From Nocardia inohanensis NBRC 100128 (GTDB taxonomy: Bacteria; Actinomycetota; Actinomycetes; Mycobacteriales; Mycobacteriaceae): DNA of 64,000 nucleotides. The DNA lies in the NCBI RefSeq assembly GCF_001612945.1, contig NZ_BDBK01000001.1:1054001-1118000 (forward strand), in the 5' to 3' direction. The notes beneath the pieces are model-generated. The model was not told the DNA's origin. It was given only the letters and a program-made list of their open reading frames with translations, and searched no databases. Below are positions 1 to 8,018 of this stretch, in pieces. Numbering within the stretch: position 1 is the first letter of the stretch; each line of letters begins with the position of its first letter. The position numbers and the translations under genes were made by a program.

Positions 1-284
1 ACGGCGTCGACCACCTCAAGGTGGCGGAAGGACTGGGCTGCAAGGCGATTCGCGTGCTGGACCCCAATGATCTGGGCTCCGCGTTCGATCGCGCCAAGCA
101 GCTGGCCGCCGAACATCAGGTGCCGGTGCTGGTGGAGGTCATCCTGGAACGCGTCACCAACGTCTCGATGGGCCTCGAGATCGACAATGTGAACGAATTC
201 GAGGACCTCGCGGACTCCTTCGACGACGCGCCCACCGCCATCGCGGCCCAGCCCGCGTACGAAACGGCGGGGAGCGCACGGTGA
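1..284 (+). CDS. gcl: Glyoxylate carboligase (tartronate-semialdehyde synthase), C-terminal end, 5' partial
   Basis: Only the last ~93 residues are inside the window; the frame is open from base 3. The stretch [18 protein letters not shown] followed by [14 protein letters not shown] is the conserved end of Gcl, the ThDP-dependent enzyme that condenses two glyoxylates to tartronate semialdehyde and CO2. The next gene overlaps or closely follows and encodes glycerate kinase, and allantoicase comes after that, which fits an allantoin/glyoxylate assimilation operon. The catalytic ThDP domains lie outside the window, so intactness cannot be judged. Confidence 0.9.
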   Translation, partial: GVDHLKVAEGLGCKAIRVLDPNDLGSAFDRAKQLAAEHQVPVLVEVILERVTNVSMGLEIDNVNEFEDLADSFDDAPTAIAAQPAYETAGSAR

Positions 285-328
285 TCCAGGTGCGCGGCGG
301 CGGACGCAAAGGGTGGCAGGAAGGCCAT

Positions 329-1474
329 GTGCTGATCGCCCCCGACAAGTTCAAGGGGTCGCTGACGGCCCCGCAGGTCGCCGCGCACCTGGCGGCCGGA
401 CTCCGGCAGGTGCGGCCGGAGCTGCCGGTGGTGGCCGTGCCCGTCGCCGACGGCGGCGACGGCACCGTGGACGCCATGGTGGCGGCGGGCTACACCCGGC
501 TGCAAACCACGGTGACCGGGCCGCTGGGGGAGAAGGTGGTCGCCTCGTTCGCGATGCGGGACGAGACCGCGGTCATCGAACTCGCCGAAGCCTCCGGGCT
601 GCGGCGGCTCCCCGGCCGGCCCACCTCGGTGTCCGCGCTCACCGCCACCAGCGCGGGCACCGGGGAGCTCATCCGCACCGCCGTCGCGGGCGGGGCGAAA
701 CGAATCGTGCTGGGGCTCGGCGGGAGTGCCTGCACCGACGGCGGGGCGGGCCTGCTCAGCGGGCTCGGGGCGCGACTGCTCGACGCGTCCGGCCAGCCCA
801 TTCCGCCGGGCGGGACCGGACTGCGTTATCTCTCGCGGATCGACACCTCCGCCATGCTGCGGGTGCCGGTCATCGTCGCCTCGGATGTGGACAATCCACT
901 GCTCGGCCCGCGCGGTGCGGCCGCGGTGTACGGCCCGCAGAAGGGCGCTGGGGCCGGGACCGTGCGCGAATTGGAGACCGGGCTCGCTCGTTTCGCTGAA
1001 ATCGCCCGGCGGGATCTGCGTGCGGATCCGCTCGCCGGTGATATCGCGGCGCAGGCCGGAGCGGGCGCGGCGGGTGGTGTCGGCTTCGCGGCGCTGGCGT
1101 TCCTGGGCGCACGTATCGAACCCGGTATTCGAATCCTGTTGGAAGAATTGGATTTCGATCGCCTGCTCGCCGGAGCGCGCCTGGTCGTCACCGGCGAAGG
1201 CTCCCTGGACGAGCAGTCACTGCACGGCAAGGCCCCCATCGGGGTGGCGCGGGCGGCGGCGCGGGCCGAAGTTCCGGTGGTCGCGGTATGCGGCCGGCGC
1301 GAGCTGTCGCGAGAGACGCTGCGCCGCTCCGGGATCGAGGACGCGTACGCGCTGACCGATATCGAACCCGATCCCGAAGTGTGCATGGCCCAGGCCGCGC
1401 CGCTGCTCGAACAACTCGGCGCCCAGCTGGCGGGCACCCGCCATTTCGCCGAGCTATCCCGTAACCCGAAGTGA
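329..1474 (+). CDS. glxK: Glycerate kinase (GlxK/GarK family)
   Basis: Phosphorylates D-glycerate (made from tartronate semialdehyde) so that glyoxylate carbon enters glycolysis. The N terminus LIAPDKFKGSLTAPQVA is the family signature. Further conserved blocks are VPVADGGDGTVDAM, LGGSACTDGGAG and VTGEGSLDEQSLHGKAP. The frame is open from a GTG at 281 that overlaps the gcl stop, but homologues begin right at the xIAPDxFKGSL motif. The in-frame GTG at 329 has AGGAAGG at 318-324, so I prefer it (381 aa). The 3' end overlaps the allantoicase leader, so the three genes are probably co-transcribed. Confidence 0.93.
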   Translation: MLIAPDKFKGSLTAPQVAAHLAAGLRQVRPELPVVAVPVADGGDGTVDAMVAAGYTRLQTTVTGPLGEKVVASFAMRDETAVIELAEASGLRRLPGRPTSVSALTATSAGTGELIRTAVAGGAKRIVLGLGGSACTDGGAGLLSGLGARLLDASGQPIPPGGTGLRYLSRIDTSAMLRVPVIVASDVDNPLLGPRGAAAVYGPQKGAGAGTVRELETGLARFAEIARRDLRADPLAGDIAAQAGAGAAGGVGFAALAFLGARIEPGIRILLEELDFDRLLAGARLVVTGEGSLDEQSLHGKAPIGVARAAARAEVPVVAVCGRRELSRETLRRSGIEDAYALTDIEPDPEVCMAQAAPLLEQLGAQLAGTRHFAELSRNPK

Positions 1475-1482
1475 GAGAGGCT

Positions 1483-2505
1483 ATGTCGGATTTCACCAAC
1501 CTTCCGGATCTGGCGCTGCGCAGCTACCGCGGCAGCGTGATCGCCGCCAGCGACGAATCGTTCGAAGAGCGCGAGAACCTGATTCAGCCGTGGCAGCCGC
1601 GCTTCTCACCGGACACCTTCGGGCCCAAGGGACAGGAGTACGACGGCTGGGAAACCCGGCGCCGGCGTACGCCCGGAAACGACTGGGCGCTGATCCGTTT
1701 GGGGCTGCCCGGCATCGTGCGCGGGGTCGTGATCGACACCGCCTGGTTCAAGGGCAACTACCCGCCCTTCGCCTCGGTCGAGGCGACCCGGGTCGAGGGT
1801 TATCCCGCTGCCGCCGAACTGGATTCGGCGGAGTGGGTCGAGATCGTGCCGCGCAGTGCGCTGGGTGGCGACGCGCGCCACGAGTTCCCGGTCGCTGCCG
1901 ACGGCGTCTTCACCCATGTGCGGCTGAATATGTTCCCGGACGGCGGCATCGCGCGCCTGCGCGTACACGGTGAGGTAGTGCCCGACCCTGCGCTGCTCAC
2001 CGGTTTGACCATCGACCTGGCCGCACTGGAGAACGGTGCGCGAGTCACGGCCTGCTCCAACGAGTTCTACTCGGTGCCGGACAATATGCTCGCCCCCGGC
2101 CTGGCCCGCAATCAGGCCGAAGGCTGGGAGACCGCCCGCCGCCGCGACGACGGCAACGACTGGGCCGTCGTGGAGCTCGCCGCCCAGGGCGTACCGCAGC
2201 TCATCGAAATCGACACCACCAACCTGGTTTTCAACTCCCCAGGCCAGGTGCGGGTACTCGGCATCGATCACAGCGGCGACGAACCGCTCCCGGCGCCCGG
2301 CGACCCCGCCTGGTTCGAACTCCTCCCGGCCATCCCGGTGCAGCCCGATACGCCGCACCGCTTCCGACTCGCCGACGCCACGCGGCCGGTGACGCATGTC
2401 CGGGTGGACATCTACCCGGACGGCGGCATCGCGCGGCTGCGGGTGCTGGGATCGCTCACCGCTGCGGGTGAGCGCGATCTGGCCGCCCGCTGGTCGGCGA
2501 ACTGA
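1483..2505 (+). CDS. alc: Allantoicase
   Basis: Hydrolyses allantoate to ureidoglycolate and urea, the purine-degradation step that leads to glyoxylate, which gcl/glxK then assimilate. The protein (340 aa) is two tandem copies of the allantoicase jelly-roll domain. Each copy contains GWETxRRRxxGNDWAxxxL (near residues 48 and 213) and ends in VRxxxxPDGGIARLRVxG (near residues 146 and 311). I chose the ATG at 1483 because GAGAGAGG lies just upstream; a GTG at 1471 is in frame but has poorer spacing. It is the last gene of the glyoxylate operon and is followed by a hairpin. Confidence 0.94.
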   Translation: MSDFTNLPDLALRSYRGSVIAASDESFEERENLIQPWQPRFSPDTFGPKGQEYDGWETRRRRTPGNDWALIRLGLPGIVRGVVIDTAWFKGNYPPFASVEATRVEGYPAAAELDSAEWVEIVPRSALGGDARHEFPVAADGVFTHVRLNMFPDGGIARLRVHGEVVPDPALLTGLTIDLAALENGARVTACSNEFYSVPDNMLAPGLARNQAEGWETARRRDDGNDWAVVELAAQGVPQLIEIDTTNLVFNSPGQVRVLGIDHSGDEPLPAPGDPAWFELLPAIPVQPDTPHRFRLADATRPVTHVRVDIYPDGGIARLRVLGSLTAAGERDLAARWSAN

Positions 2506-2522
2506 GGCCCGGAAGACAGCCC

Positions 2523-2550
2523 GCGCGTAGCCGTTAGCGCGGCTACGCGC
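2523..2550. terminator. Bidirectional hairpin between alc and lycopene cyclase
   Basis: An 11-bp perfect stem (GCGCGTAGCCG with CGGCTACGCGC) encloses a 6-nt loop between the convergent ends of alc (2505) and the cyclase (stop at 2543). It slightly overlaps the last codons of the cyclase. There is no long U tract, which is usual for actinobacterial terminators. Confidence 0.7.
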
Positions 2551-3652
2551 GCTTTCGTGGCCTCCCCACCGCAGCCGCCATGACGCGCCGCGTCCGCCAG
2601 GGCAGGGCAGCGAAGAGCGCCATCATGGCGGCTGCGGTACCGGGGAGATCGTCGCGCCCGGAGAGATAAGCGCGCTGCGACGCCACCGGGAGCGCGAAGA
2701 AGGCGTCGAAGAAGGCCGGGAGGTCCTGCGGGGGCAGGGCCAGCAGCGCCCGCAACCCGGCCGAGCGCAGGGCGTGCACGGCTCGCGCGGGGGCGGGCCA
2801 CAGCGAGTCACCGCGCACCATGGCATCGGCCGTGTCGAGCGCGGTGGCCACGCTGTATCCGGTGGCGGGGTGCATGAGTGCGCCCGCGGTGCCGAAGGTC
2901 AGGTGGCCGGGGTGGCCGCCCTCGACCGGGAAACGCACCCGTTCGATCTCCTCCGCGCCGGTGAGTTCGATTCCGCGCGAACGCAATCGATGCTTCAGGC
3001 GATCGTGCAGGACGCGCGGGTCCAGGGCGGGGCGGCCCGCGAGGCAGGTCTCCTCCAGGAGCATGCGATCCTCGTCCAAGGGGACCGCGTACAGGAATGA
3101 CGGCGGCTCATCGGGTTCCGCGCCATTATCGGTGCGCCAGTCCATGAAGAACGTGTCCTCGGGCCAGCGCTCCCGCTCCACGATCACCCCGAAAGCGGTC
3201 TGTTCGGCGCGGGCGGGGGAGCGCCGCACGCCCCGGGCATCCACGACACGCCCGGCCGCCATCACCTTTCCCGAGGCGAGCCGCACTGACGGCAGATCCA
3301 GGCCCCGCGTGCCCCACCGGGTCGGCGGCACGATCTGTGCCACCCGGTCGGTGACGATGTGCGCGCCGGACAGGTCCAGCGAATCCCGCAGCCGGTCGGT
3401 ATCGAATACGACGTAGGGGCGATCCAGCACGGCGCGCCGGGTACCCCAGGCGGCCGGGCGGTCGACGGTCGCGGCGATCACCTCGGGCGCGAGCCATTCG
3501 GGCAGCTCATCCGCCCACGCCGCATACGTTGCGGTCCAGCGCCGTTGCGGTTGCGGTTCGATCACAGCCACCGATAAACCGTGGGAGAGCGCACGATGAG
3601 CAAGAGCCCGACCGGCGGGTCCCGCGCCGCAGATGAGGAGATCGGAGGTCAC
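2543..3652 (-). CDS. Lycopene cyclase family protein (FAD-dependent)
   Basis: Predicted to cyclise lycopene ends to beta-ionone rings in carotenoid synthesis. The N terminus LLICGAGPAGRALAHRA is a Rossmann dinucleotide-binding motif. FLYAVPLDEDRMLLEETCLAGRP and the later FGTAGALMHPATGYSVATAL are hallmark blocks of the CrtL/CrtY cyclase family. Length (369 aa) is normal. The start is a GTG at 3652, and the gene is divergent from the proline-rich membrane protein. No other carotenoid gene (crtE, crtB, crtI) is nearby, so this looks like a stand-alone cyclase, as in some rhodococci (established knowledge). The family is clear; ring specificity is not. Confidence 0.86.
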   Translation of the reverse strand: MTSDLLICGAGPAGRALAHRALSHGLSVAVIEPQPQRRWTATYAAWADELPEWLAPEVIAATVDRPAAWGTRRAVLDRPYVVFDTDRLRDSLDLSGAHIVTDRVAQIVPPTRWGTRGLDLPSVRLASGKVMAAGRVVDARGVRRSPARAEQTAFGVIVERERWPEDTFFMDWRTDNGAEPDEPPSFLYAVPLDEDRMLLEETCLAGRPALDPRVLHDRLKHRLRSRGIELTGAEEIERVRFPVEGGHPGHLTFGTAGALMHPATGYSVATALDTADAMVRGDSLWPAPARAVHALRSAGLRALLALPPQDLPAFFDAFFALPVASQRAYLSGRDDLPGTAAAMMALFAALPWRTRRVMAAAVGRPRKRA

Positions 3653-3744
3653 CGGGTGATTGGATCATGAAGCGTGACCGTCATACGCTTCGGTAACGAC
3701 TGTCGGTTCGGGAGCGGCCCGGCACGGCGCGAAAGGTTGTGCAC

Positions 3745-4719
3745 ATGACGTATCCACCAGGACCGCCGTCCGGTCCCGGTTACGGCGGCGATCCGCAGGG
3801 CGGTTACGGCCAGCAGCAACCCGATCCGCAATGGTGGGGACAGCCGGGGCCGCCGGCTGATCAGTCCAATCAGCCCACCTGGACCGGGCAGCCCGTCGAC
3901 CCGAATTGGCAGCAGCCCAATACCGGCCAGCCGCAAGGGAATTGGGGCGGGGATCCCGGATATCAGCAGCAGGGTTACGGGCAGCAGCCGGGCTTTCCGC
4001 CGCCGGGATACCCGCAACAGCCCGGATATCCGCAGCAACCGGGGTATCCGCCGCCGAAGAAGTCCAACACCGGGCTGATCGTGGGCATCGTGCTCGGGCT
4101 GGTGGCGGTGCTGGCGGTGGCGGTCGGCGCGATCGTATTCGTCACCCGCGGCGACGATTCGGATCAGGCGGGCGGGGAATCGAGCAGCCTGGTGCCCGCC
4201 ACCAGCGCACCCACCAGTTCGCGGCCCAGCCCGAGCGCTACCACCACCAGCAAGCCGCAGACTGCGGGCAAGAAGTTCACCTACACCGAATACGGGCAGA
4301 ACTGGAACTTCCGGTTCGGTGATGTGGCGTTGCAGGCGGATTGGGTCACGGGGCAGGACTTCACCAGCTGCCAGCCCGTCGCGGACGGACCGAAGCTGAT
4401 CGAGCTCGGCTGCCAGTACGGTTCCTCGCTGAGCTGGAAGGCCGAGAACGGCGCGCTGATGATGAGCCAGCTCATCCTCACCATGGGAGATTCCGCGAAA
4501 GCCACTGCGGCCGAAGACAATTTCGACGACAAGGACTTCCAGGTCCCGCCCGGCACGTACATCGCCGATTGGGAGTACGGGAAGTGGCGGGACGGCAGCT
4601 CCAAGGAGTTCCTGGTGATCACCCTGGTCACCGCGACGGCCGCCATCGACGCCGCGACGGCCGACAAGTATCTGCGCTACCGCAGCAGCGATACCATCGC
4701 GGCGCTCGGCTTCCGCTGA
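3745..4719 (+). CDS. Membrane-anchored protein with Pro/Gln/Gly-rich N terminus, function unknown
   Basis: About 105 N-terminal residues are a low-complexity stretch rich in P, G, Q and Y, with repeated PGYPQQ-like units. One transmembrane segment follows (about residues 109-133, LIVGIVLGLVAVLAVAVGAIV), then a Ser/Thr/Pro linker and a ~170-residue extracytoplasmic domain with two Cys (TSCQPVADG, LGCQYG) that may form a disulfide. This layout is common in actinobacterial cell-envelope proteins of unknown role. The ATG at 3745 has GAAAGG 8 nt upstream, while the GTG at 3739 is too close to it. Function is not assigned. Confidence 0.85.
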   Translation: MTYPPGPPSGPGYGGDPQGGYGQQQPDPQWWGQPGPPADQSNQPTWTGQPVDPNWQQPNTGQPQGNWGGDPGYQQQGYGQQPGFPPPGYPQQPGYPQQPGYPPPKKSNTGLIVGIVLGLVAVLAVAVGAIVFVTRGDDSDQAGGESSSLVPATSAPTSSRPSPSATTTSKPQTAGKKFTYTEYGQNWNFRFGDVALQADWVTGQDFTSCQPVADGPKLIELGCQYGSSLSWKAENGALMMSQLILTMGDSAKATAAEDNFDDKDFQVPPGTYIADWEYGKWRDGSSKEFLVITLVTATAAIDAATADKYLRYRSSDTIAALGFR

Positions 4720-4722
4720 CCG

Positions 4723-6087
4723 TTACGCCGGCGAATCCGATTCGCCGGCGGTCACGCGGCCCTCGTCGATCGCGGCCAGCAGCCGATCATGGTCTGCGAC
4801 AGTCTGATCCGCGTATGCGAGCGCGAATTCGGCCAGGGCGCGGTCGAATCCGTCACCGCTGCCCAGGTAGGCGGCGATGGCCACCCGATCGCCCGAACGG
4901 GCGTGCCCGCGGGCGAGGGTGTGACCGCACAGGGCGGCGTATTGGCGCAGCTGCTCGGCCGACATGTCCTCGATGGTCAACGAGCCCTTCATGTCTCGCA
5001 GTTGCCGCCAGTAGTAGAACAAGCCGTTCGGCCCGGTCGCCCAGCCCAGGAAGATATCGCCCGCCGCCTGGGTGAGCCGCTGCCCGTGCACCACCCGATG
5101 CCCCTGGTGCTGCTGCGGGCTGCCGCCCAGATGCGGTGCGAGCACCGAATCCTCGGCCTGTTTGACCTGGAGGAACAGGGGATCGCCGGTGGTGCGGCCG
5201 GTCAGCAGCGCGATGAAACAGCGCGTACCGACACTGCCCACCCCAACCACCTTCACGGCGGTGTCTTGCAGCTCGTACCGGTCCAGCAGCACTCGCCGTT
5301 CCTCGGGCAGCGTGGCGCGATAGTCGGCCAGCACCGCATCCAACCCGGATCGAACGTCGATCGGAATCGGTTGCACCAGAGGCGGATCGGGCTTGATACG
5401 CAATCGGCCGTCGGGCCCGGTTTCGGTGAGCTTGTCCAGCGCCTGCAAACTGGTGCGCGACCGCGCCTTGTTGATCACCTTCGTGGCCAGCTTGCGGTTC
5501 TGCGCGGTGAGCAGCGACTGCACTCGTTCGGCATCCACCATCTCGTACCAGACATCGGTCTCGCCGAGCTCGGCCAGCCGAATCATGGCCTCGCGATAAG
5601 CGCTCGCCGCGGCGGCCGCGGCTGCACCGGCGGCCGTGTCATCGCAACCGTTGGCGCGCGCCGCCACCGCCACACTGGCCGCCAGCCGCTTCACATCCCA
5701 TTCGAACGGTCCCGGCAGCGTCTCGTCGAAGTCGTTGAGGTCGAACACGAGCGCGCGCTCGGGCGAGGCGAACAGGCCGAAATTCGACAGATGGGCATCG
5801 CCGCACAACTGCACCCGCAACCCCGTATCCGGCCCGGCCGCGAGATCAGCCGCCATGATCGCCGGAGCGCCGCGATAGAACGGGAAATGCCCCGCCGCCA
5901 TCCGCGCGTATCTGATCGGCACCAGCTCCGGTACCCGCGTCCGCGCCTGCCGCTCGAGCACGGCAACGGGATCCTCGCGATCGCCCGCCGGCCGCCACGC
6001 CCCCAAGGCCGAGCGCGCCACCCGCTTCCGCGCCGCCTTCCCGACCCGGGCCGACGTCATCCCCGCGGTCCCGCCAGCTGTCACCAT
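4723..6087 (-). CDS. DUF2252 family protein
   Basis: The 454-residue protein has the DUF2252 core: RYARMAAGHFPFYRGAPAIMAADLA, QLCGDAHLSNFGLFASPER and LVFDLNDFDETLPGPFEWDVKRLAASVAVAA. The GDAHLSNFG and FDLNDFDE blocks resemble the catalytic and metal-binding loops of kinase-like phosphotransferase folds, so a phosphotransfer role is possible but is inference only. A Met at residue 10 (MTSARVGKAARKR) is an alternative start. It ends 3 bp from the convergent upstream gene and is transcribed alone or with the SDR behind it. Confidence 0.9.
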   Translation of the reverse strand: MVTAGGTAGMTSARVGKAARKRVARSALGAWRPAGDREDPVAVLERQARTRVPELVPIRYARMAAGHFPFYRGAPAIMAADLAAGPDTGLRVQLCGDAHLSNFGLFASPERALVFDLNDFDETLPGPFEWDVKRLAASVAVAARANGCDDTAAGAAAAAAASAYREAMIRLAELGETDVWYEMVDAERVQSLLTAQNRKLATKVINKARSRTSLQALDKLTETGPDGRLRIKPDPPLVQPIPIDVRSGLDAVLADYRATLPEERRVLLDRYELQDTAVKVVGVGSVGTRCFIALLTGRTTGDPLFLQVKQAEDSVLAPHLGGSPQQHQGHRVVHGQRLTQAAGDIFLGWATGPNGLFYYWRQLRDMKGSLTIEDMSAEQLRQYAALCGHTLARGHARSGDRVAIAAYLGSGDGFDRALAEFALAYADQTVADHDRLLAAIDEGRVTAGESDSPA

Positions 6088-6151
6088 GATCGGACTCTAA
6101 TCCCTGACCCCCGCGGATCGGTGCAGCTCGGCACGGCGTTCCGGACACACA

Positions 6152-6186
6152 GCGGGCCCGGCACCGAACCCCGGTGCCGGGCCCGC
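6152..6186. terminator. Strong hairpin downstream of the SDR gene
   Basis: A perfect 15-bp GC-rich stem (GCGGGCCCGGCACCG and its complement) with a 5-nt loop sits 12 bp beyond the stop of the minus-strand SDR at 6198 and before the DUF2252 start at 6087. The position fits termination of the SDR transcript. Confidence 0.75.
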
Positions 6187-6197
6187 CCTTTCCGAAC

Positions 6198-6962
6198 TCA
6201 GATGCCGCCGGTAGCGAGCAGCCCGCCATCCACCCGCACGGTCGTACCCGTGATCCACGAGGACTCCGCCGAAGCCAGGAACCCGATCAGCGCCGCCACA
6301 TCCTCCGGCGACCCCAGCCGCTTCATCGGATAAACACCCGCCGCAGCCTCCTCGTCAGCCGAATACAACGCATCCGCGAACTTGGTCTTCACCACCCCCG
6401 GCGCCACCGCATTCACCCGAATCTTCGGCCCCAACTGCCAAGCCAGCTCCTCGGTCAACCGAATCAACGCCGCCTTCGAAGCCCCATAAGCCGCGATCAC
6501 ACCGGTCGACCGCAACCCCGCCACGCTGGCCACATTGACAACGGCCCCACCATGCTCACCCATCCACGCCTTGTACGCCTCCTGCACATACCCCAGCGCC
6601 GCAACGACATTCACATCGAAGATCTTCCGCACAGCATCCAGATCCGCCTCCATCAGCGACCCGTACACCGGATTGATCCCCGTATTGTTGATCAGCACAT
6701 CGATCGACCCGAACTGCGCCACCACAGCCGCAACCTGCTCCGCCCGCGACGCGGCATCCCCCGCGTTCCCGGCGACCGCGACAACCTTCCCCGCATACCC
6801 CAGCCCCCGCAACTCCTCCGCCGCGGCCTCCAGCGGCTCCGGCTTCCGAGCCGAAATAACCACATTAGCCCCGCGCCGCAGCAGTTCCCCCGCCACCGCG
6901 AACCCGATACCCCGGCTCGCCCCGGTAACCAACGCACTCTTGCCGATCAGATCATCGCTCAT
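6198..6962 (-). CDS. Short-chain dehydrogenase/reductase (FabG-like)
   Basis: A classical SDR of 254 aa. It has TGASRGIGFAVA for NAD(P) binding near residue 13, the NNTG motif (VLINNTGINP) near residue 90, the catalytic Ser in NVASVAGLRS, and Tyr/Lys in YGASKAAL. The C-terminal WITGTTVRVDGGLLATGG is typical of FabG-like enzymes. The ATG at 6962 gives MSDDLIGKSALVTGAS; an upstream in-frame extension to 7010 looks non-coding. Substrate is unknown. No pathway partner is adjacent. Confidence 0.9.
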   Translation of the reverse strand: MSDDLIGKSALVTGASRGIGFAVAGELLRRGANVVISARKPEPLEAAAEELRGLGYAGKVVAVAGNAGDAASRAEQVAAVVAQFGSIDVLINNTGINPVYGSLMEADLDAVRKIFDVNVVAALGYVQEAYKAWMGEHGGAVVNVASVAGLRSTGVIAAYGASKAALIRLTEELAWQLGPKIRVNAVAPGVVKTKFADALYSADEEAAAGVYPMKRLGSPEDVAALIGFLASAESSWITGTTVRVDGGLLATGGI

Positions 6963-7256
6963 GTGACGGCACGCTACTTCAGTCACAGATCCTGATCGAA
7001 TTTGCCCCAAAAGGCGTTCATGCCGTCACGCGATACCAGAGGCCGGGCGGCTCTCGACGCACCATTCGGAGCGTTTCTGGTATCGGCCGTGCTCACCGGC
7101 GACAACTATGCCGGAGCGGGAGCTGGTCCGGCTCGCCGACTTCTCGGTTTACCAGCTCCATCAGCACAGGCTGAGCGATTGCGGCGGGCTGCGCCGCTCG
7201 GCTGATCCCTGTGCGAGCCCGATCTCGATCGGCCGGGCTCGCAGAGCATGCGGAAA

Positions 7257-7730
7257 CTATTCAGCGGCAACCACTTTGCCGAGGTTGTCCAGCTCGTTCG
7301 CGCGTCCGGCGATGATCCGCTGGGTCCATTCCTCGTCATGCATCGGCTCGATGGTCATGGTGACCCGAACGCCGCCGGTAATCGGGGCGATGTCGACGGT
7401 GGTCAGGTGGTCGTAGGCTGCATGGCCGGGAACGAAGTCGATGTGCGAGGTGTACGACAGTCGCCGGACCGGTTCGACCTCGGTGAAGGTCTTTCGTGAT
7501 TGTGTCGACAGCGGCAGACCCGCGGAGTTCATGAATTCGACCTGCTCGGGCCCGGTGGCGGTCATCGTGTAGACCAGTCCGCCCCCGATTCGCACGTCGA
7601 TTTCCTCGACACGCACCTCGAAACCGTCCGGGGCCCACCAGGCGGGGATCCCCTCGGCGGTCGTCCAGAGGGCCCAGATCTGCTCGGCCGTCGTGGGGTA
7701 CGTGCGCTCGAGGGTGAGGGCGTCGGTCAT
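7257..7730 (-). CDS. SRPBCC / AHSA1-type START-domain protein
   Basis: The 157-residue protein starts TLERTYPTTAEQIWALWTTAEGIPAWWAP and has the alternating beta pattern of the AHSA1 subgroup (helix-grip fold with a hydrophobic ligand cavity): RIGGGLVYTMTA, VEPVRRLSYTSHIDF, and a C-terminal helix EWTQRIIAGRANELDNLGKVV. Such proteins bind small hydrophobic ligands or act as stress-linked chaperone regulators. No ligand can be predicted. The 294 bp between this gene and the SDR start hold no coding sequence I can support. Confidence 0.85.
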   Translation of the reverse strand: MTDALTLERTYPTTAEQIWALWTTAEGIPAWWAPDGFEVRVEEIDVRIGGGLVYTMTATGPEQVEFMNSAGLPLSTQSRKTFTEVEPVRRLSYTSHIDFVPGHAAYDHLTTVDIAPITGGVRVTMTIEPMHDEEWTQRIIAGRANELDNLGKVVAAE

Positions 7731-7908
7731 GTCATGCTCCAGTCCACGCGTAACTTTACGATCTTCGACGGTCGTCGGGACCGAAACTCATCGGTCCGGC
7801 CGCCCGGTGCCGTCCATAGCGGAAGTCGTGACCGCTCGAACGCGCCACCCGTCAAACTGTGCGGTGACGTCGGTTTTCGCGATACGGTCCAGGGGGACGC
7901 GCAGAGAT

Positions 7909-7941
7909 CCCGTGGCTGATCCTTGCAGGAACAGCCACGGG
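7909..7941. terminator. Hairpin downstream of the APC permease gene
   Basis: A 10-bp perfect stem (CCCGTGGCTG with CAGCCACGGG) and a 13-nt loop lie about 80 bp beyond the permease stop (8019, minus strand), inside the 288-bp gap before the SRPBCC start. No U tract is present. Confidence 0.5.
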
Positions 7942-8018
7942 TCTACAGGTAGGGGTGACTCCTATCGTGGATACTGCGGGTGGCTCGGTGGGGTAACGGG
8001 TTTCGGGCTGACCAGGCG

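Noticed and set aside
4789..6333. A 514-codon plus-strand open frame opposite the DUF2252 gene
   Set aside because: It is the antisense shadow of the DUF2252 gene; the sequence is Arg/His/Gln-rich without domains, as expected for complementary frames in GC-rich DNA.
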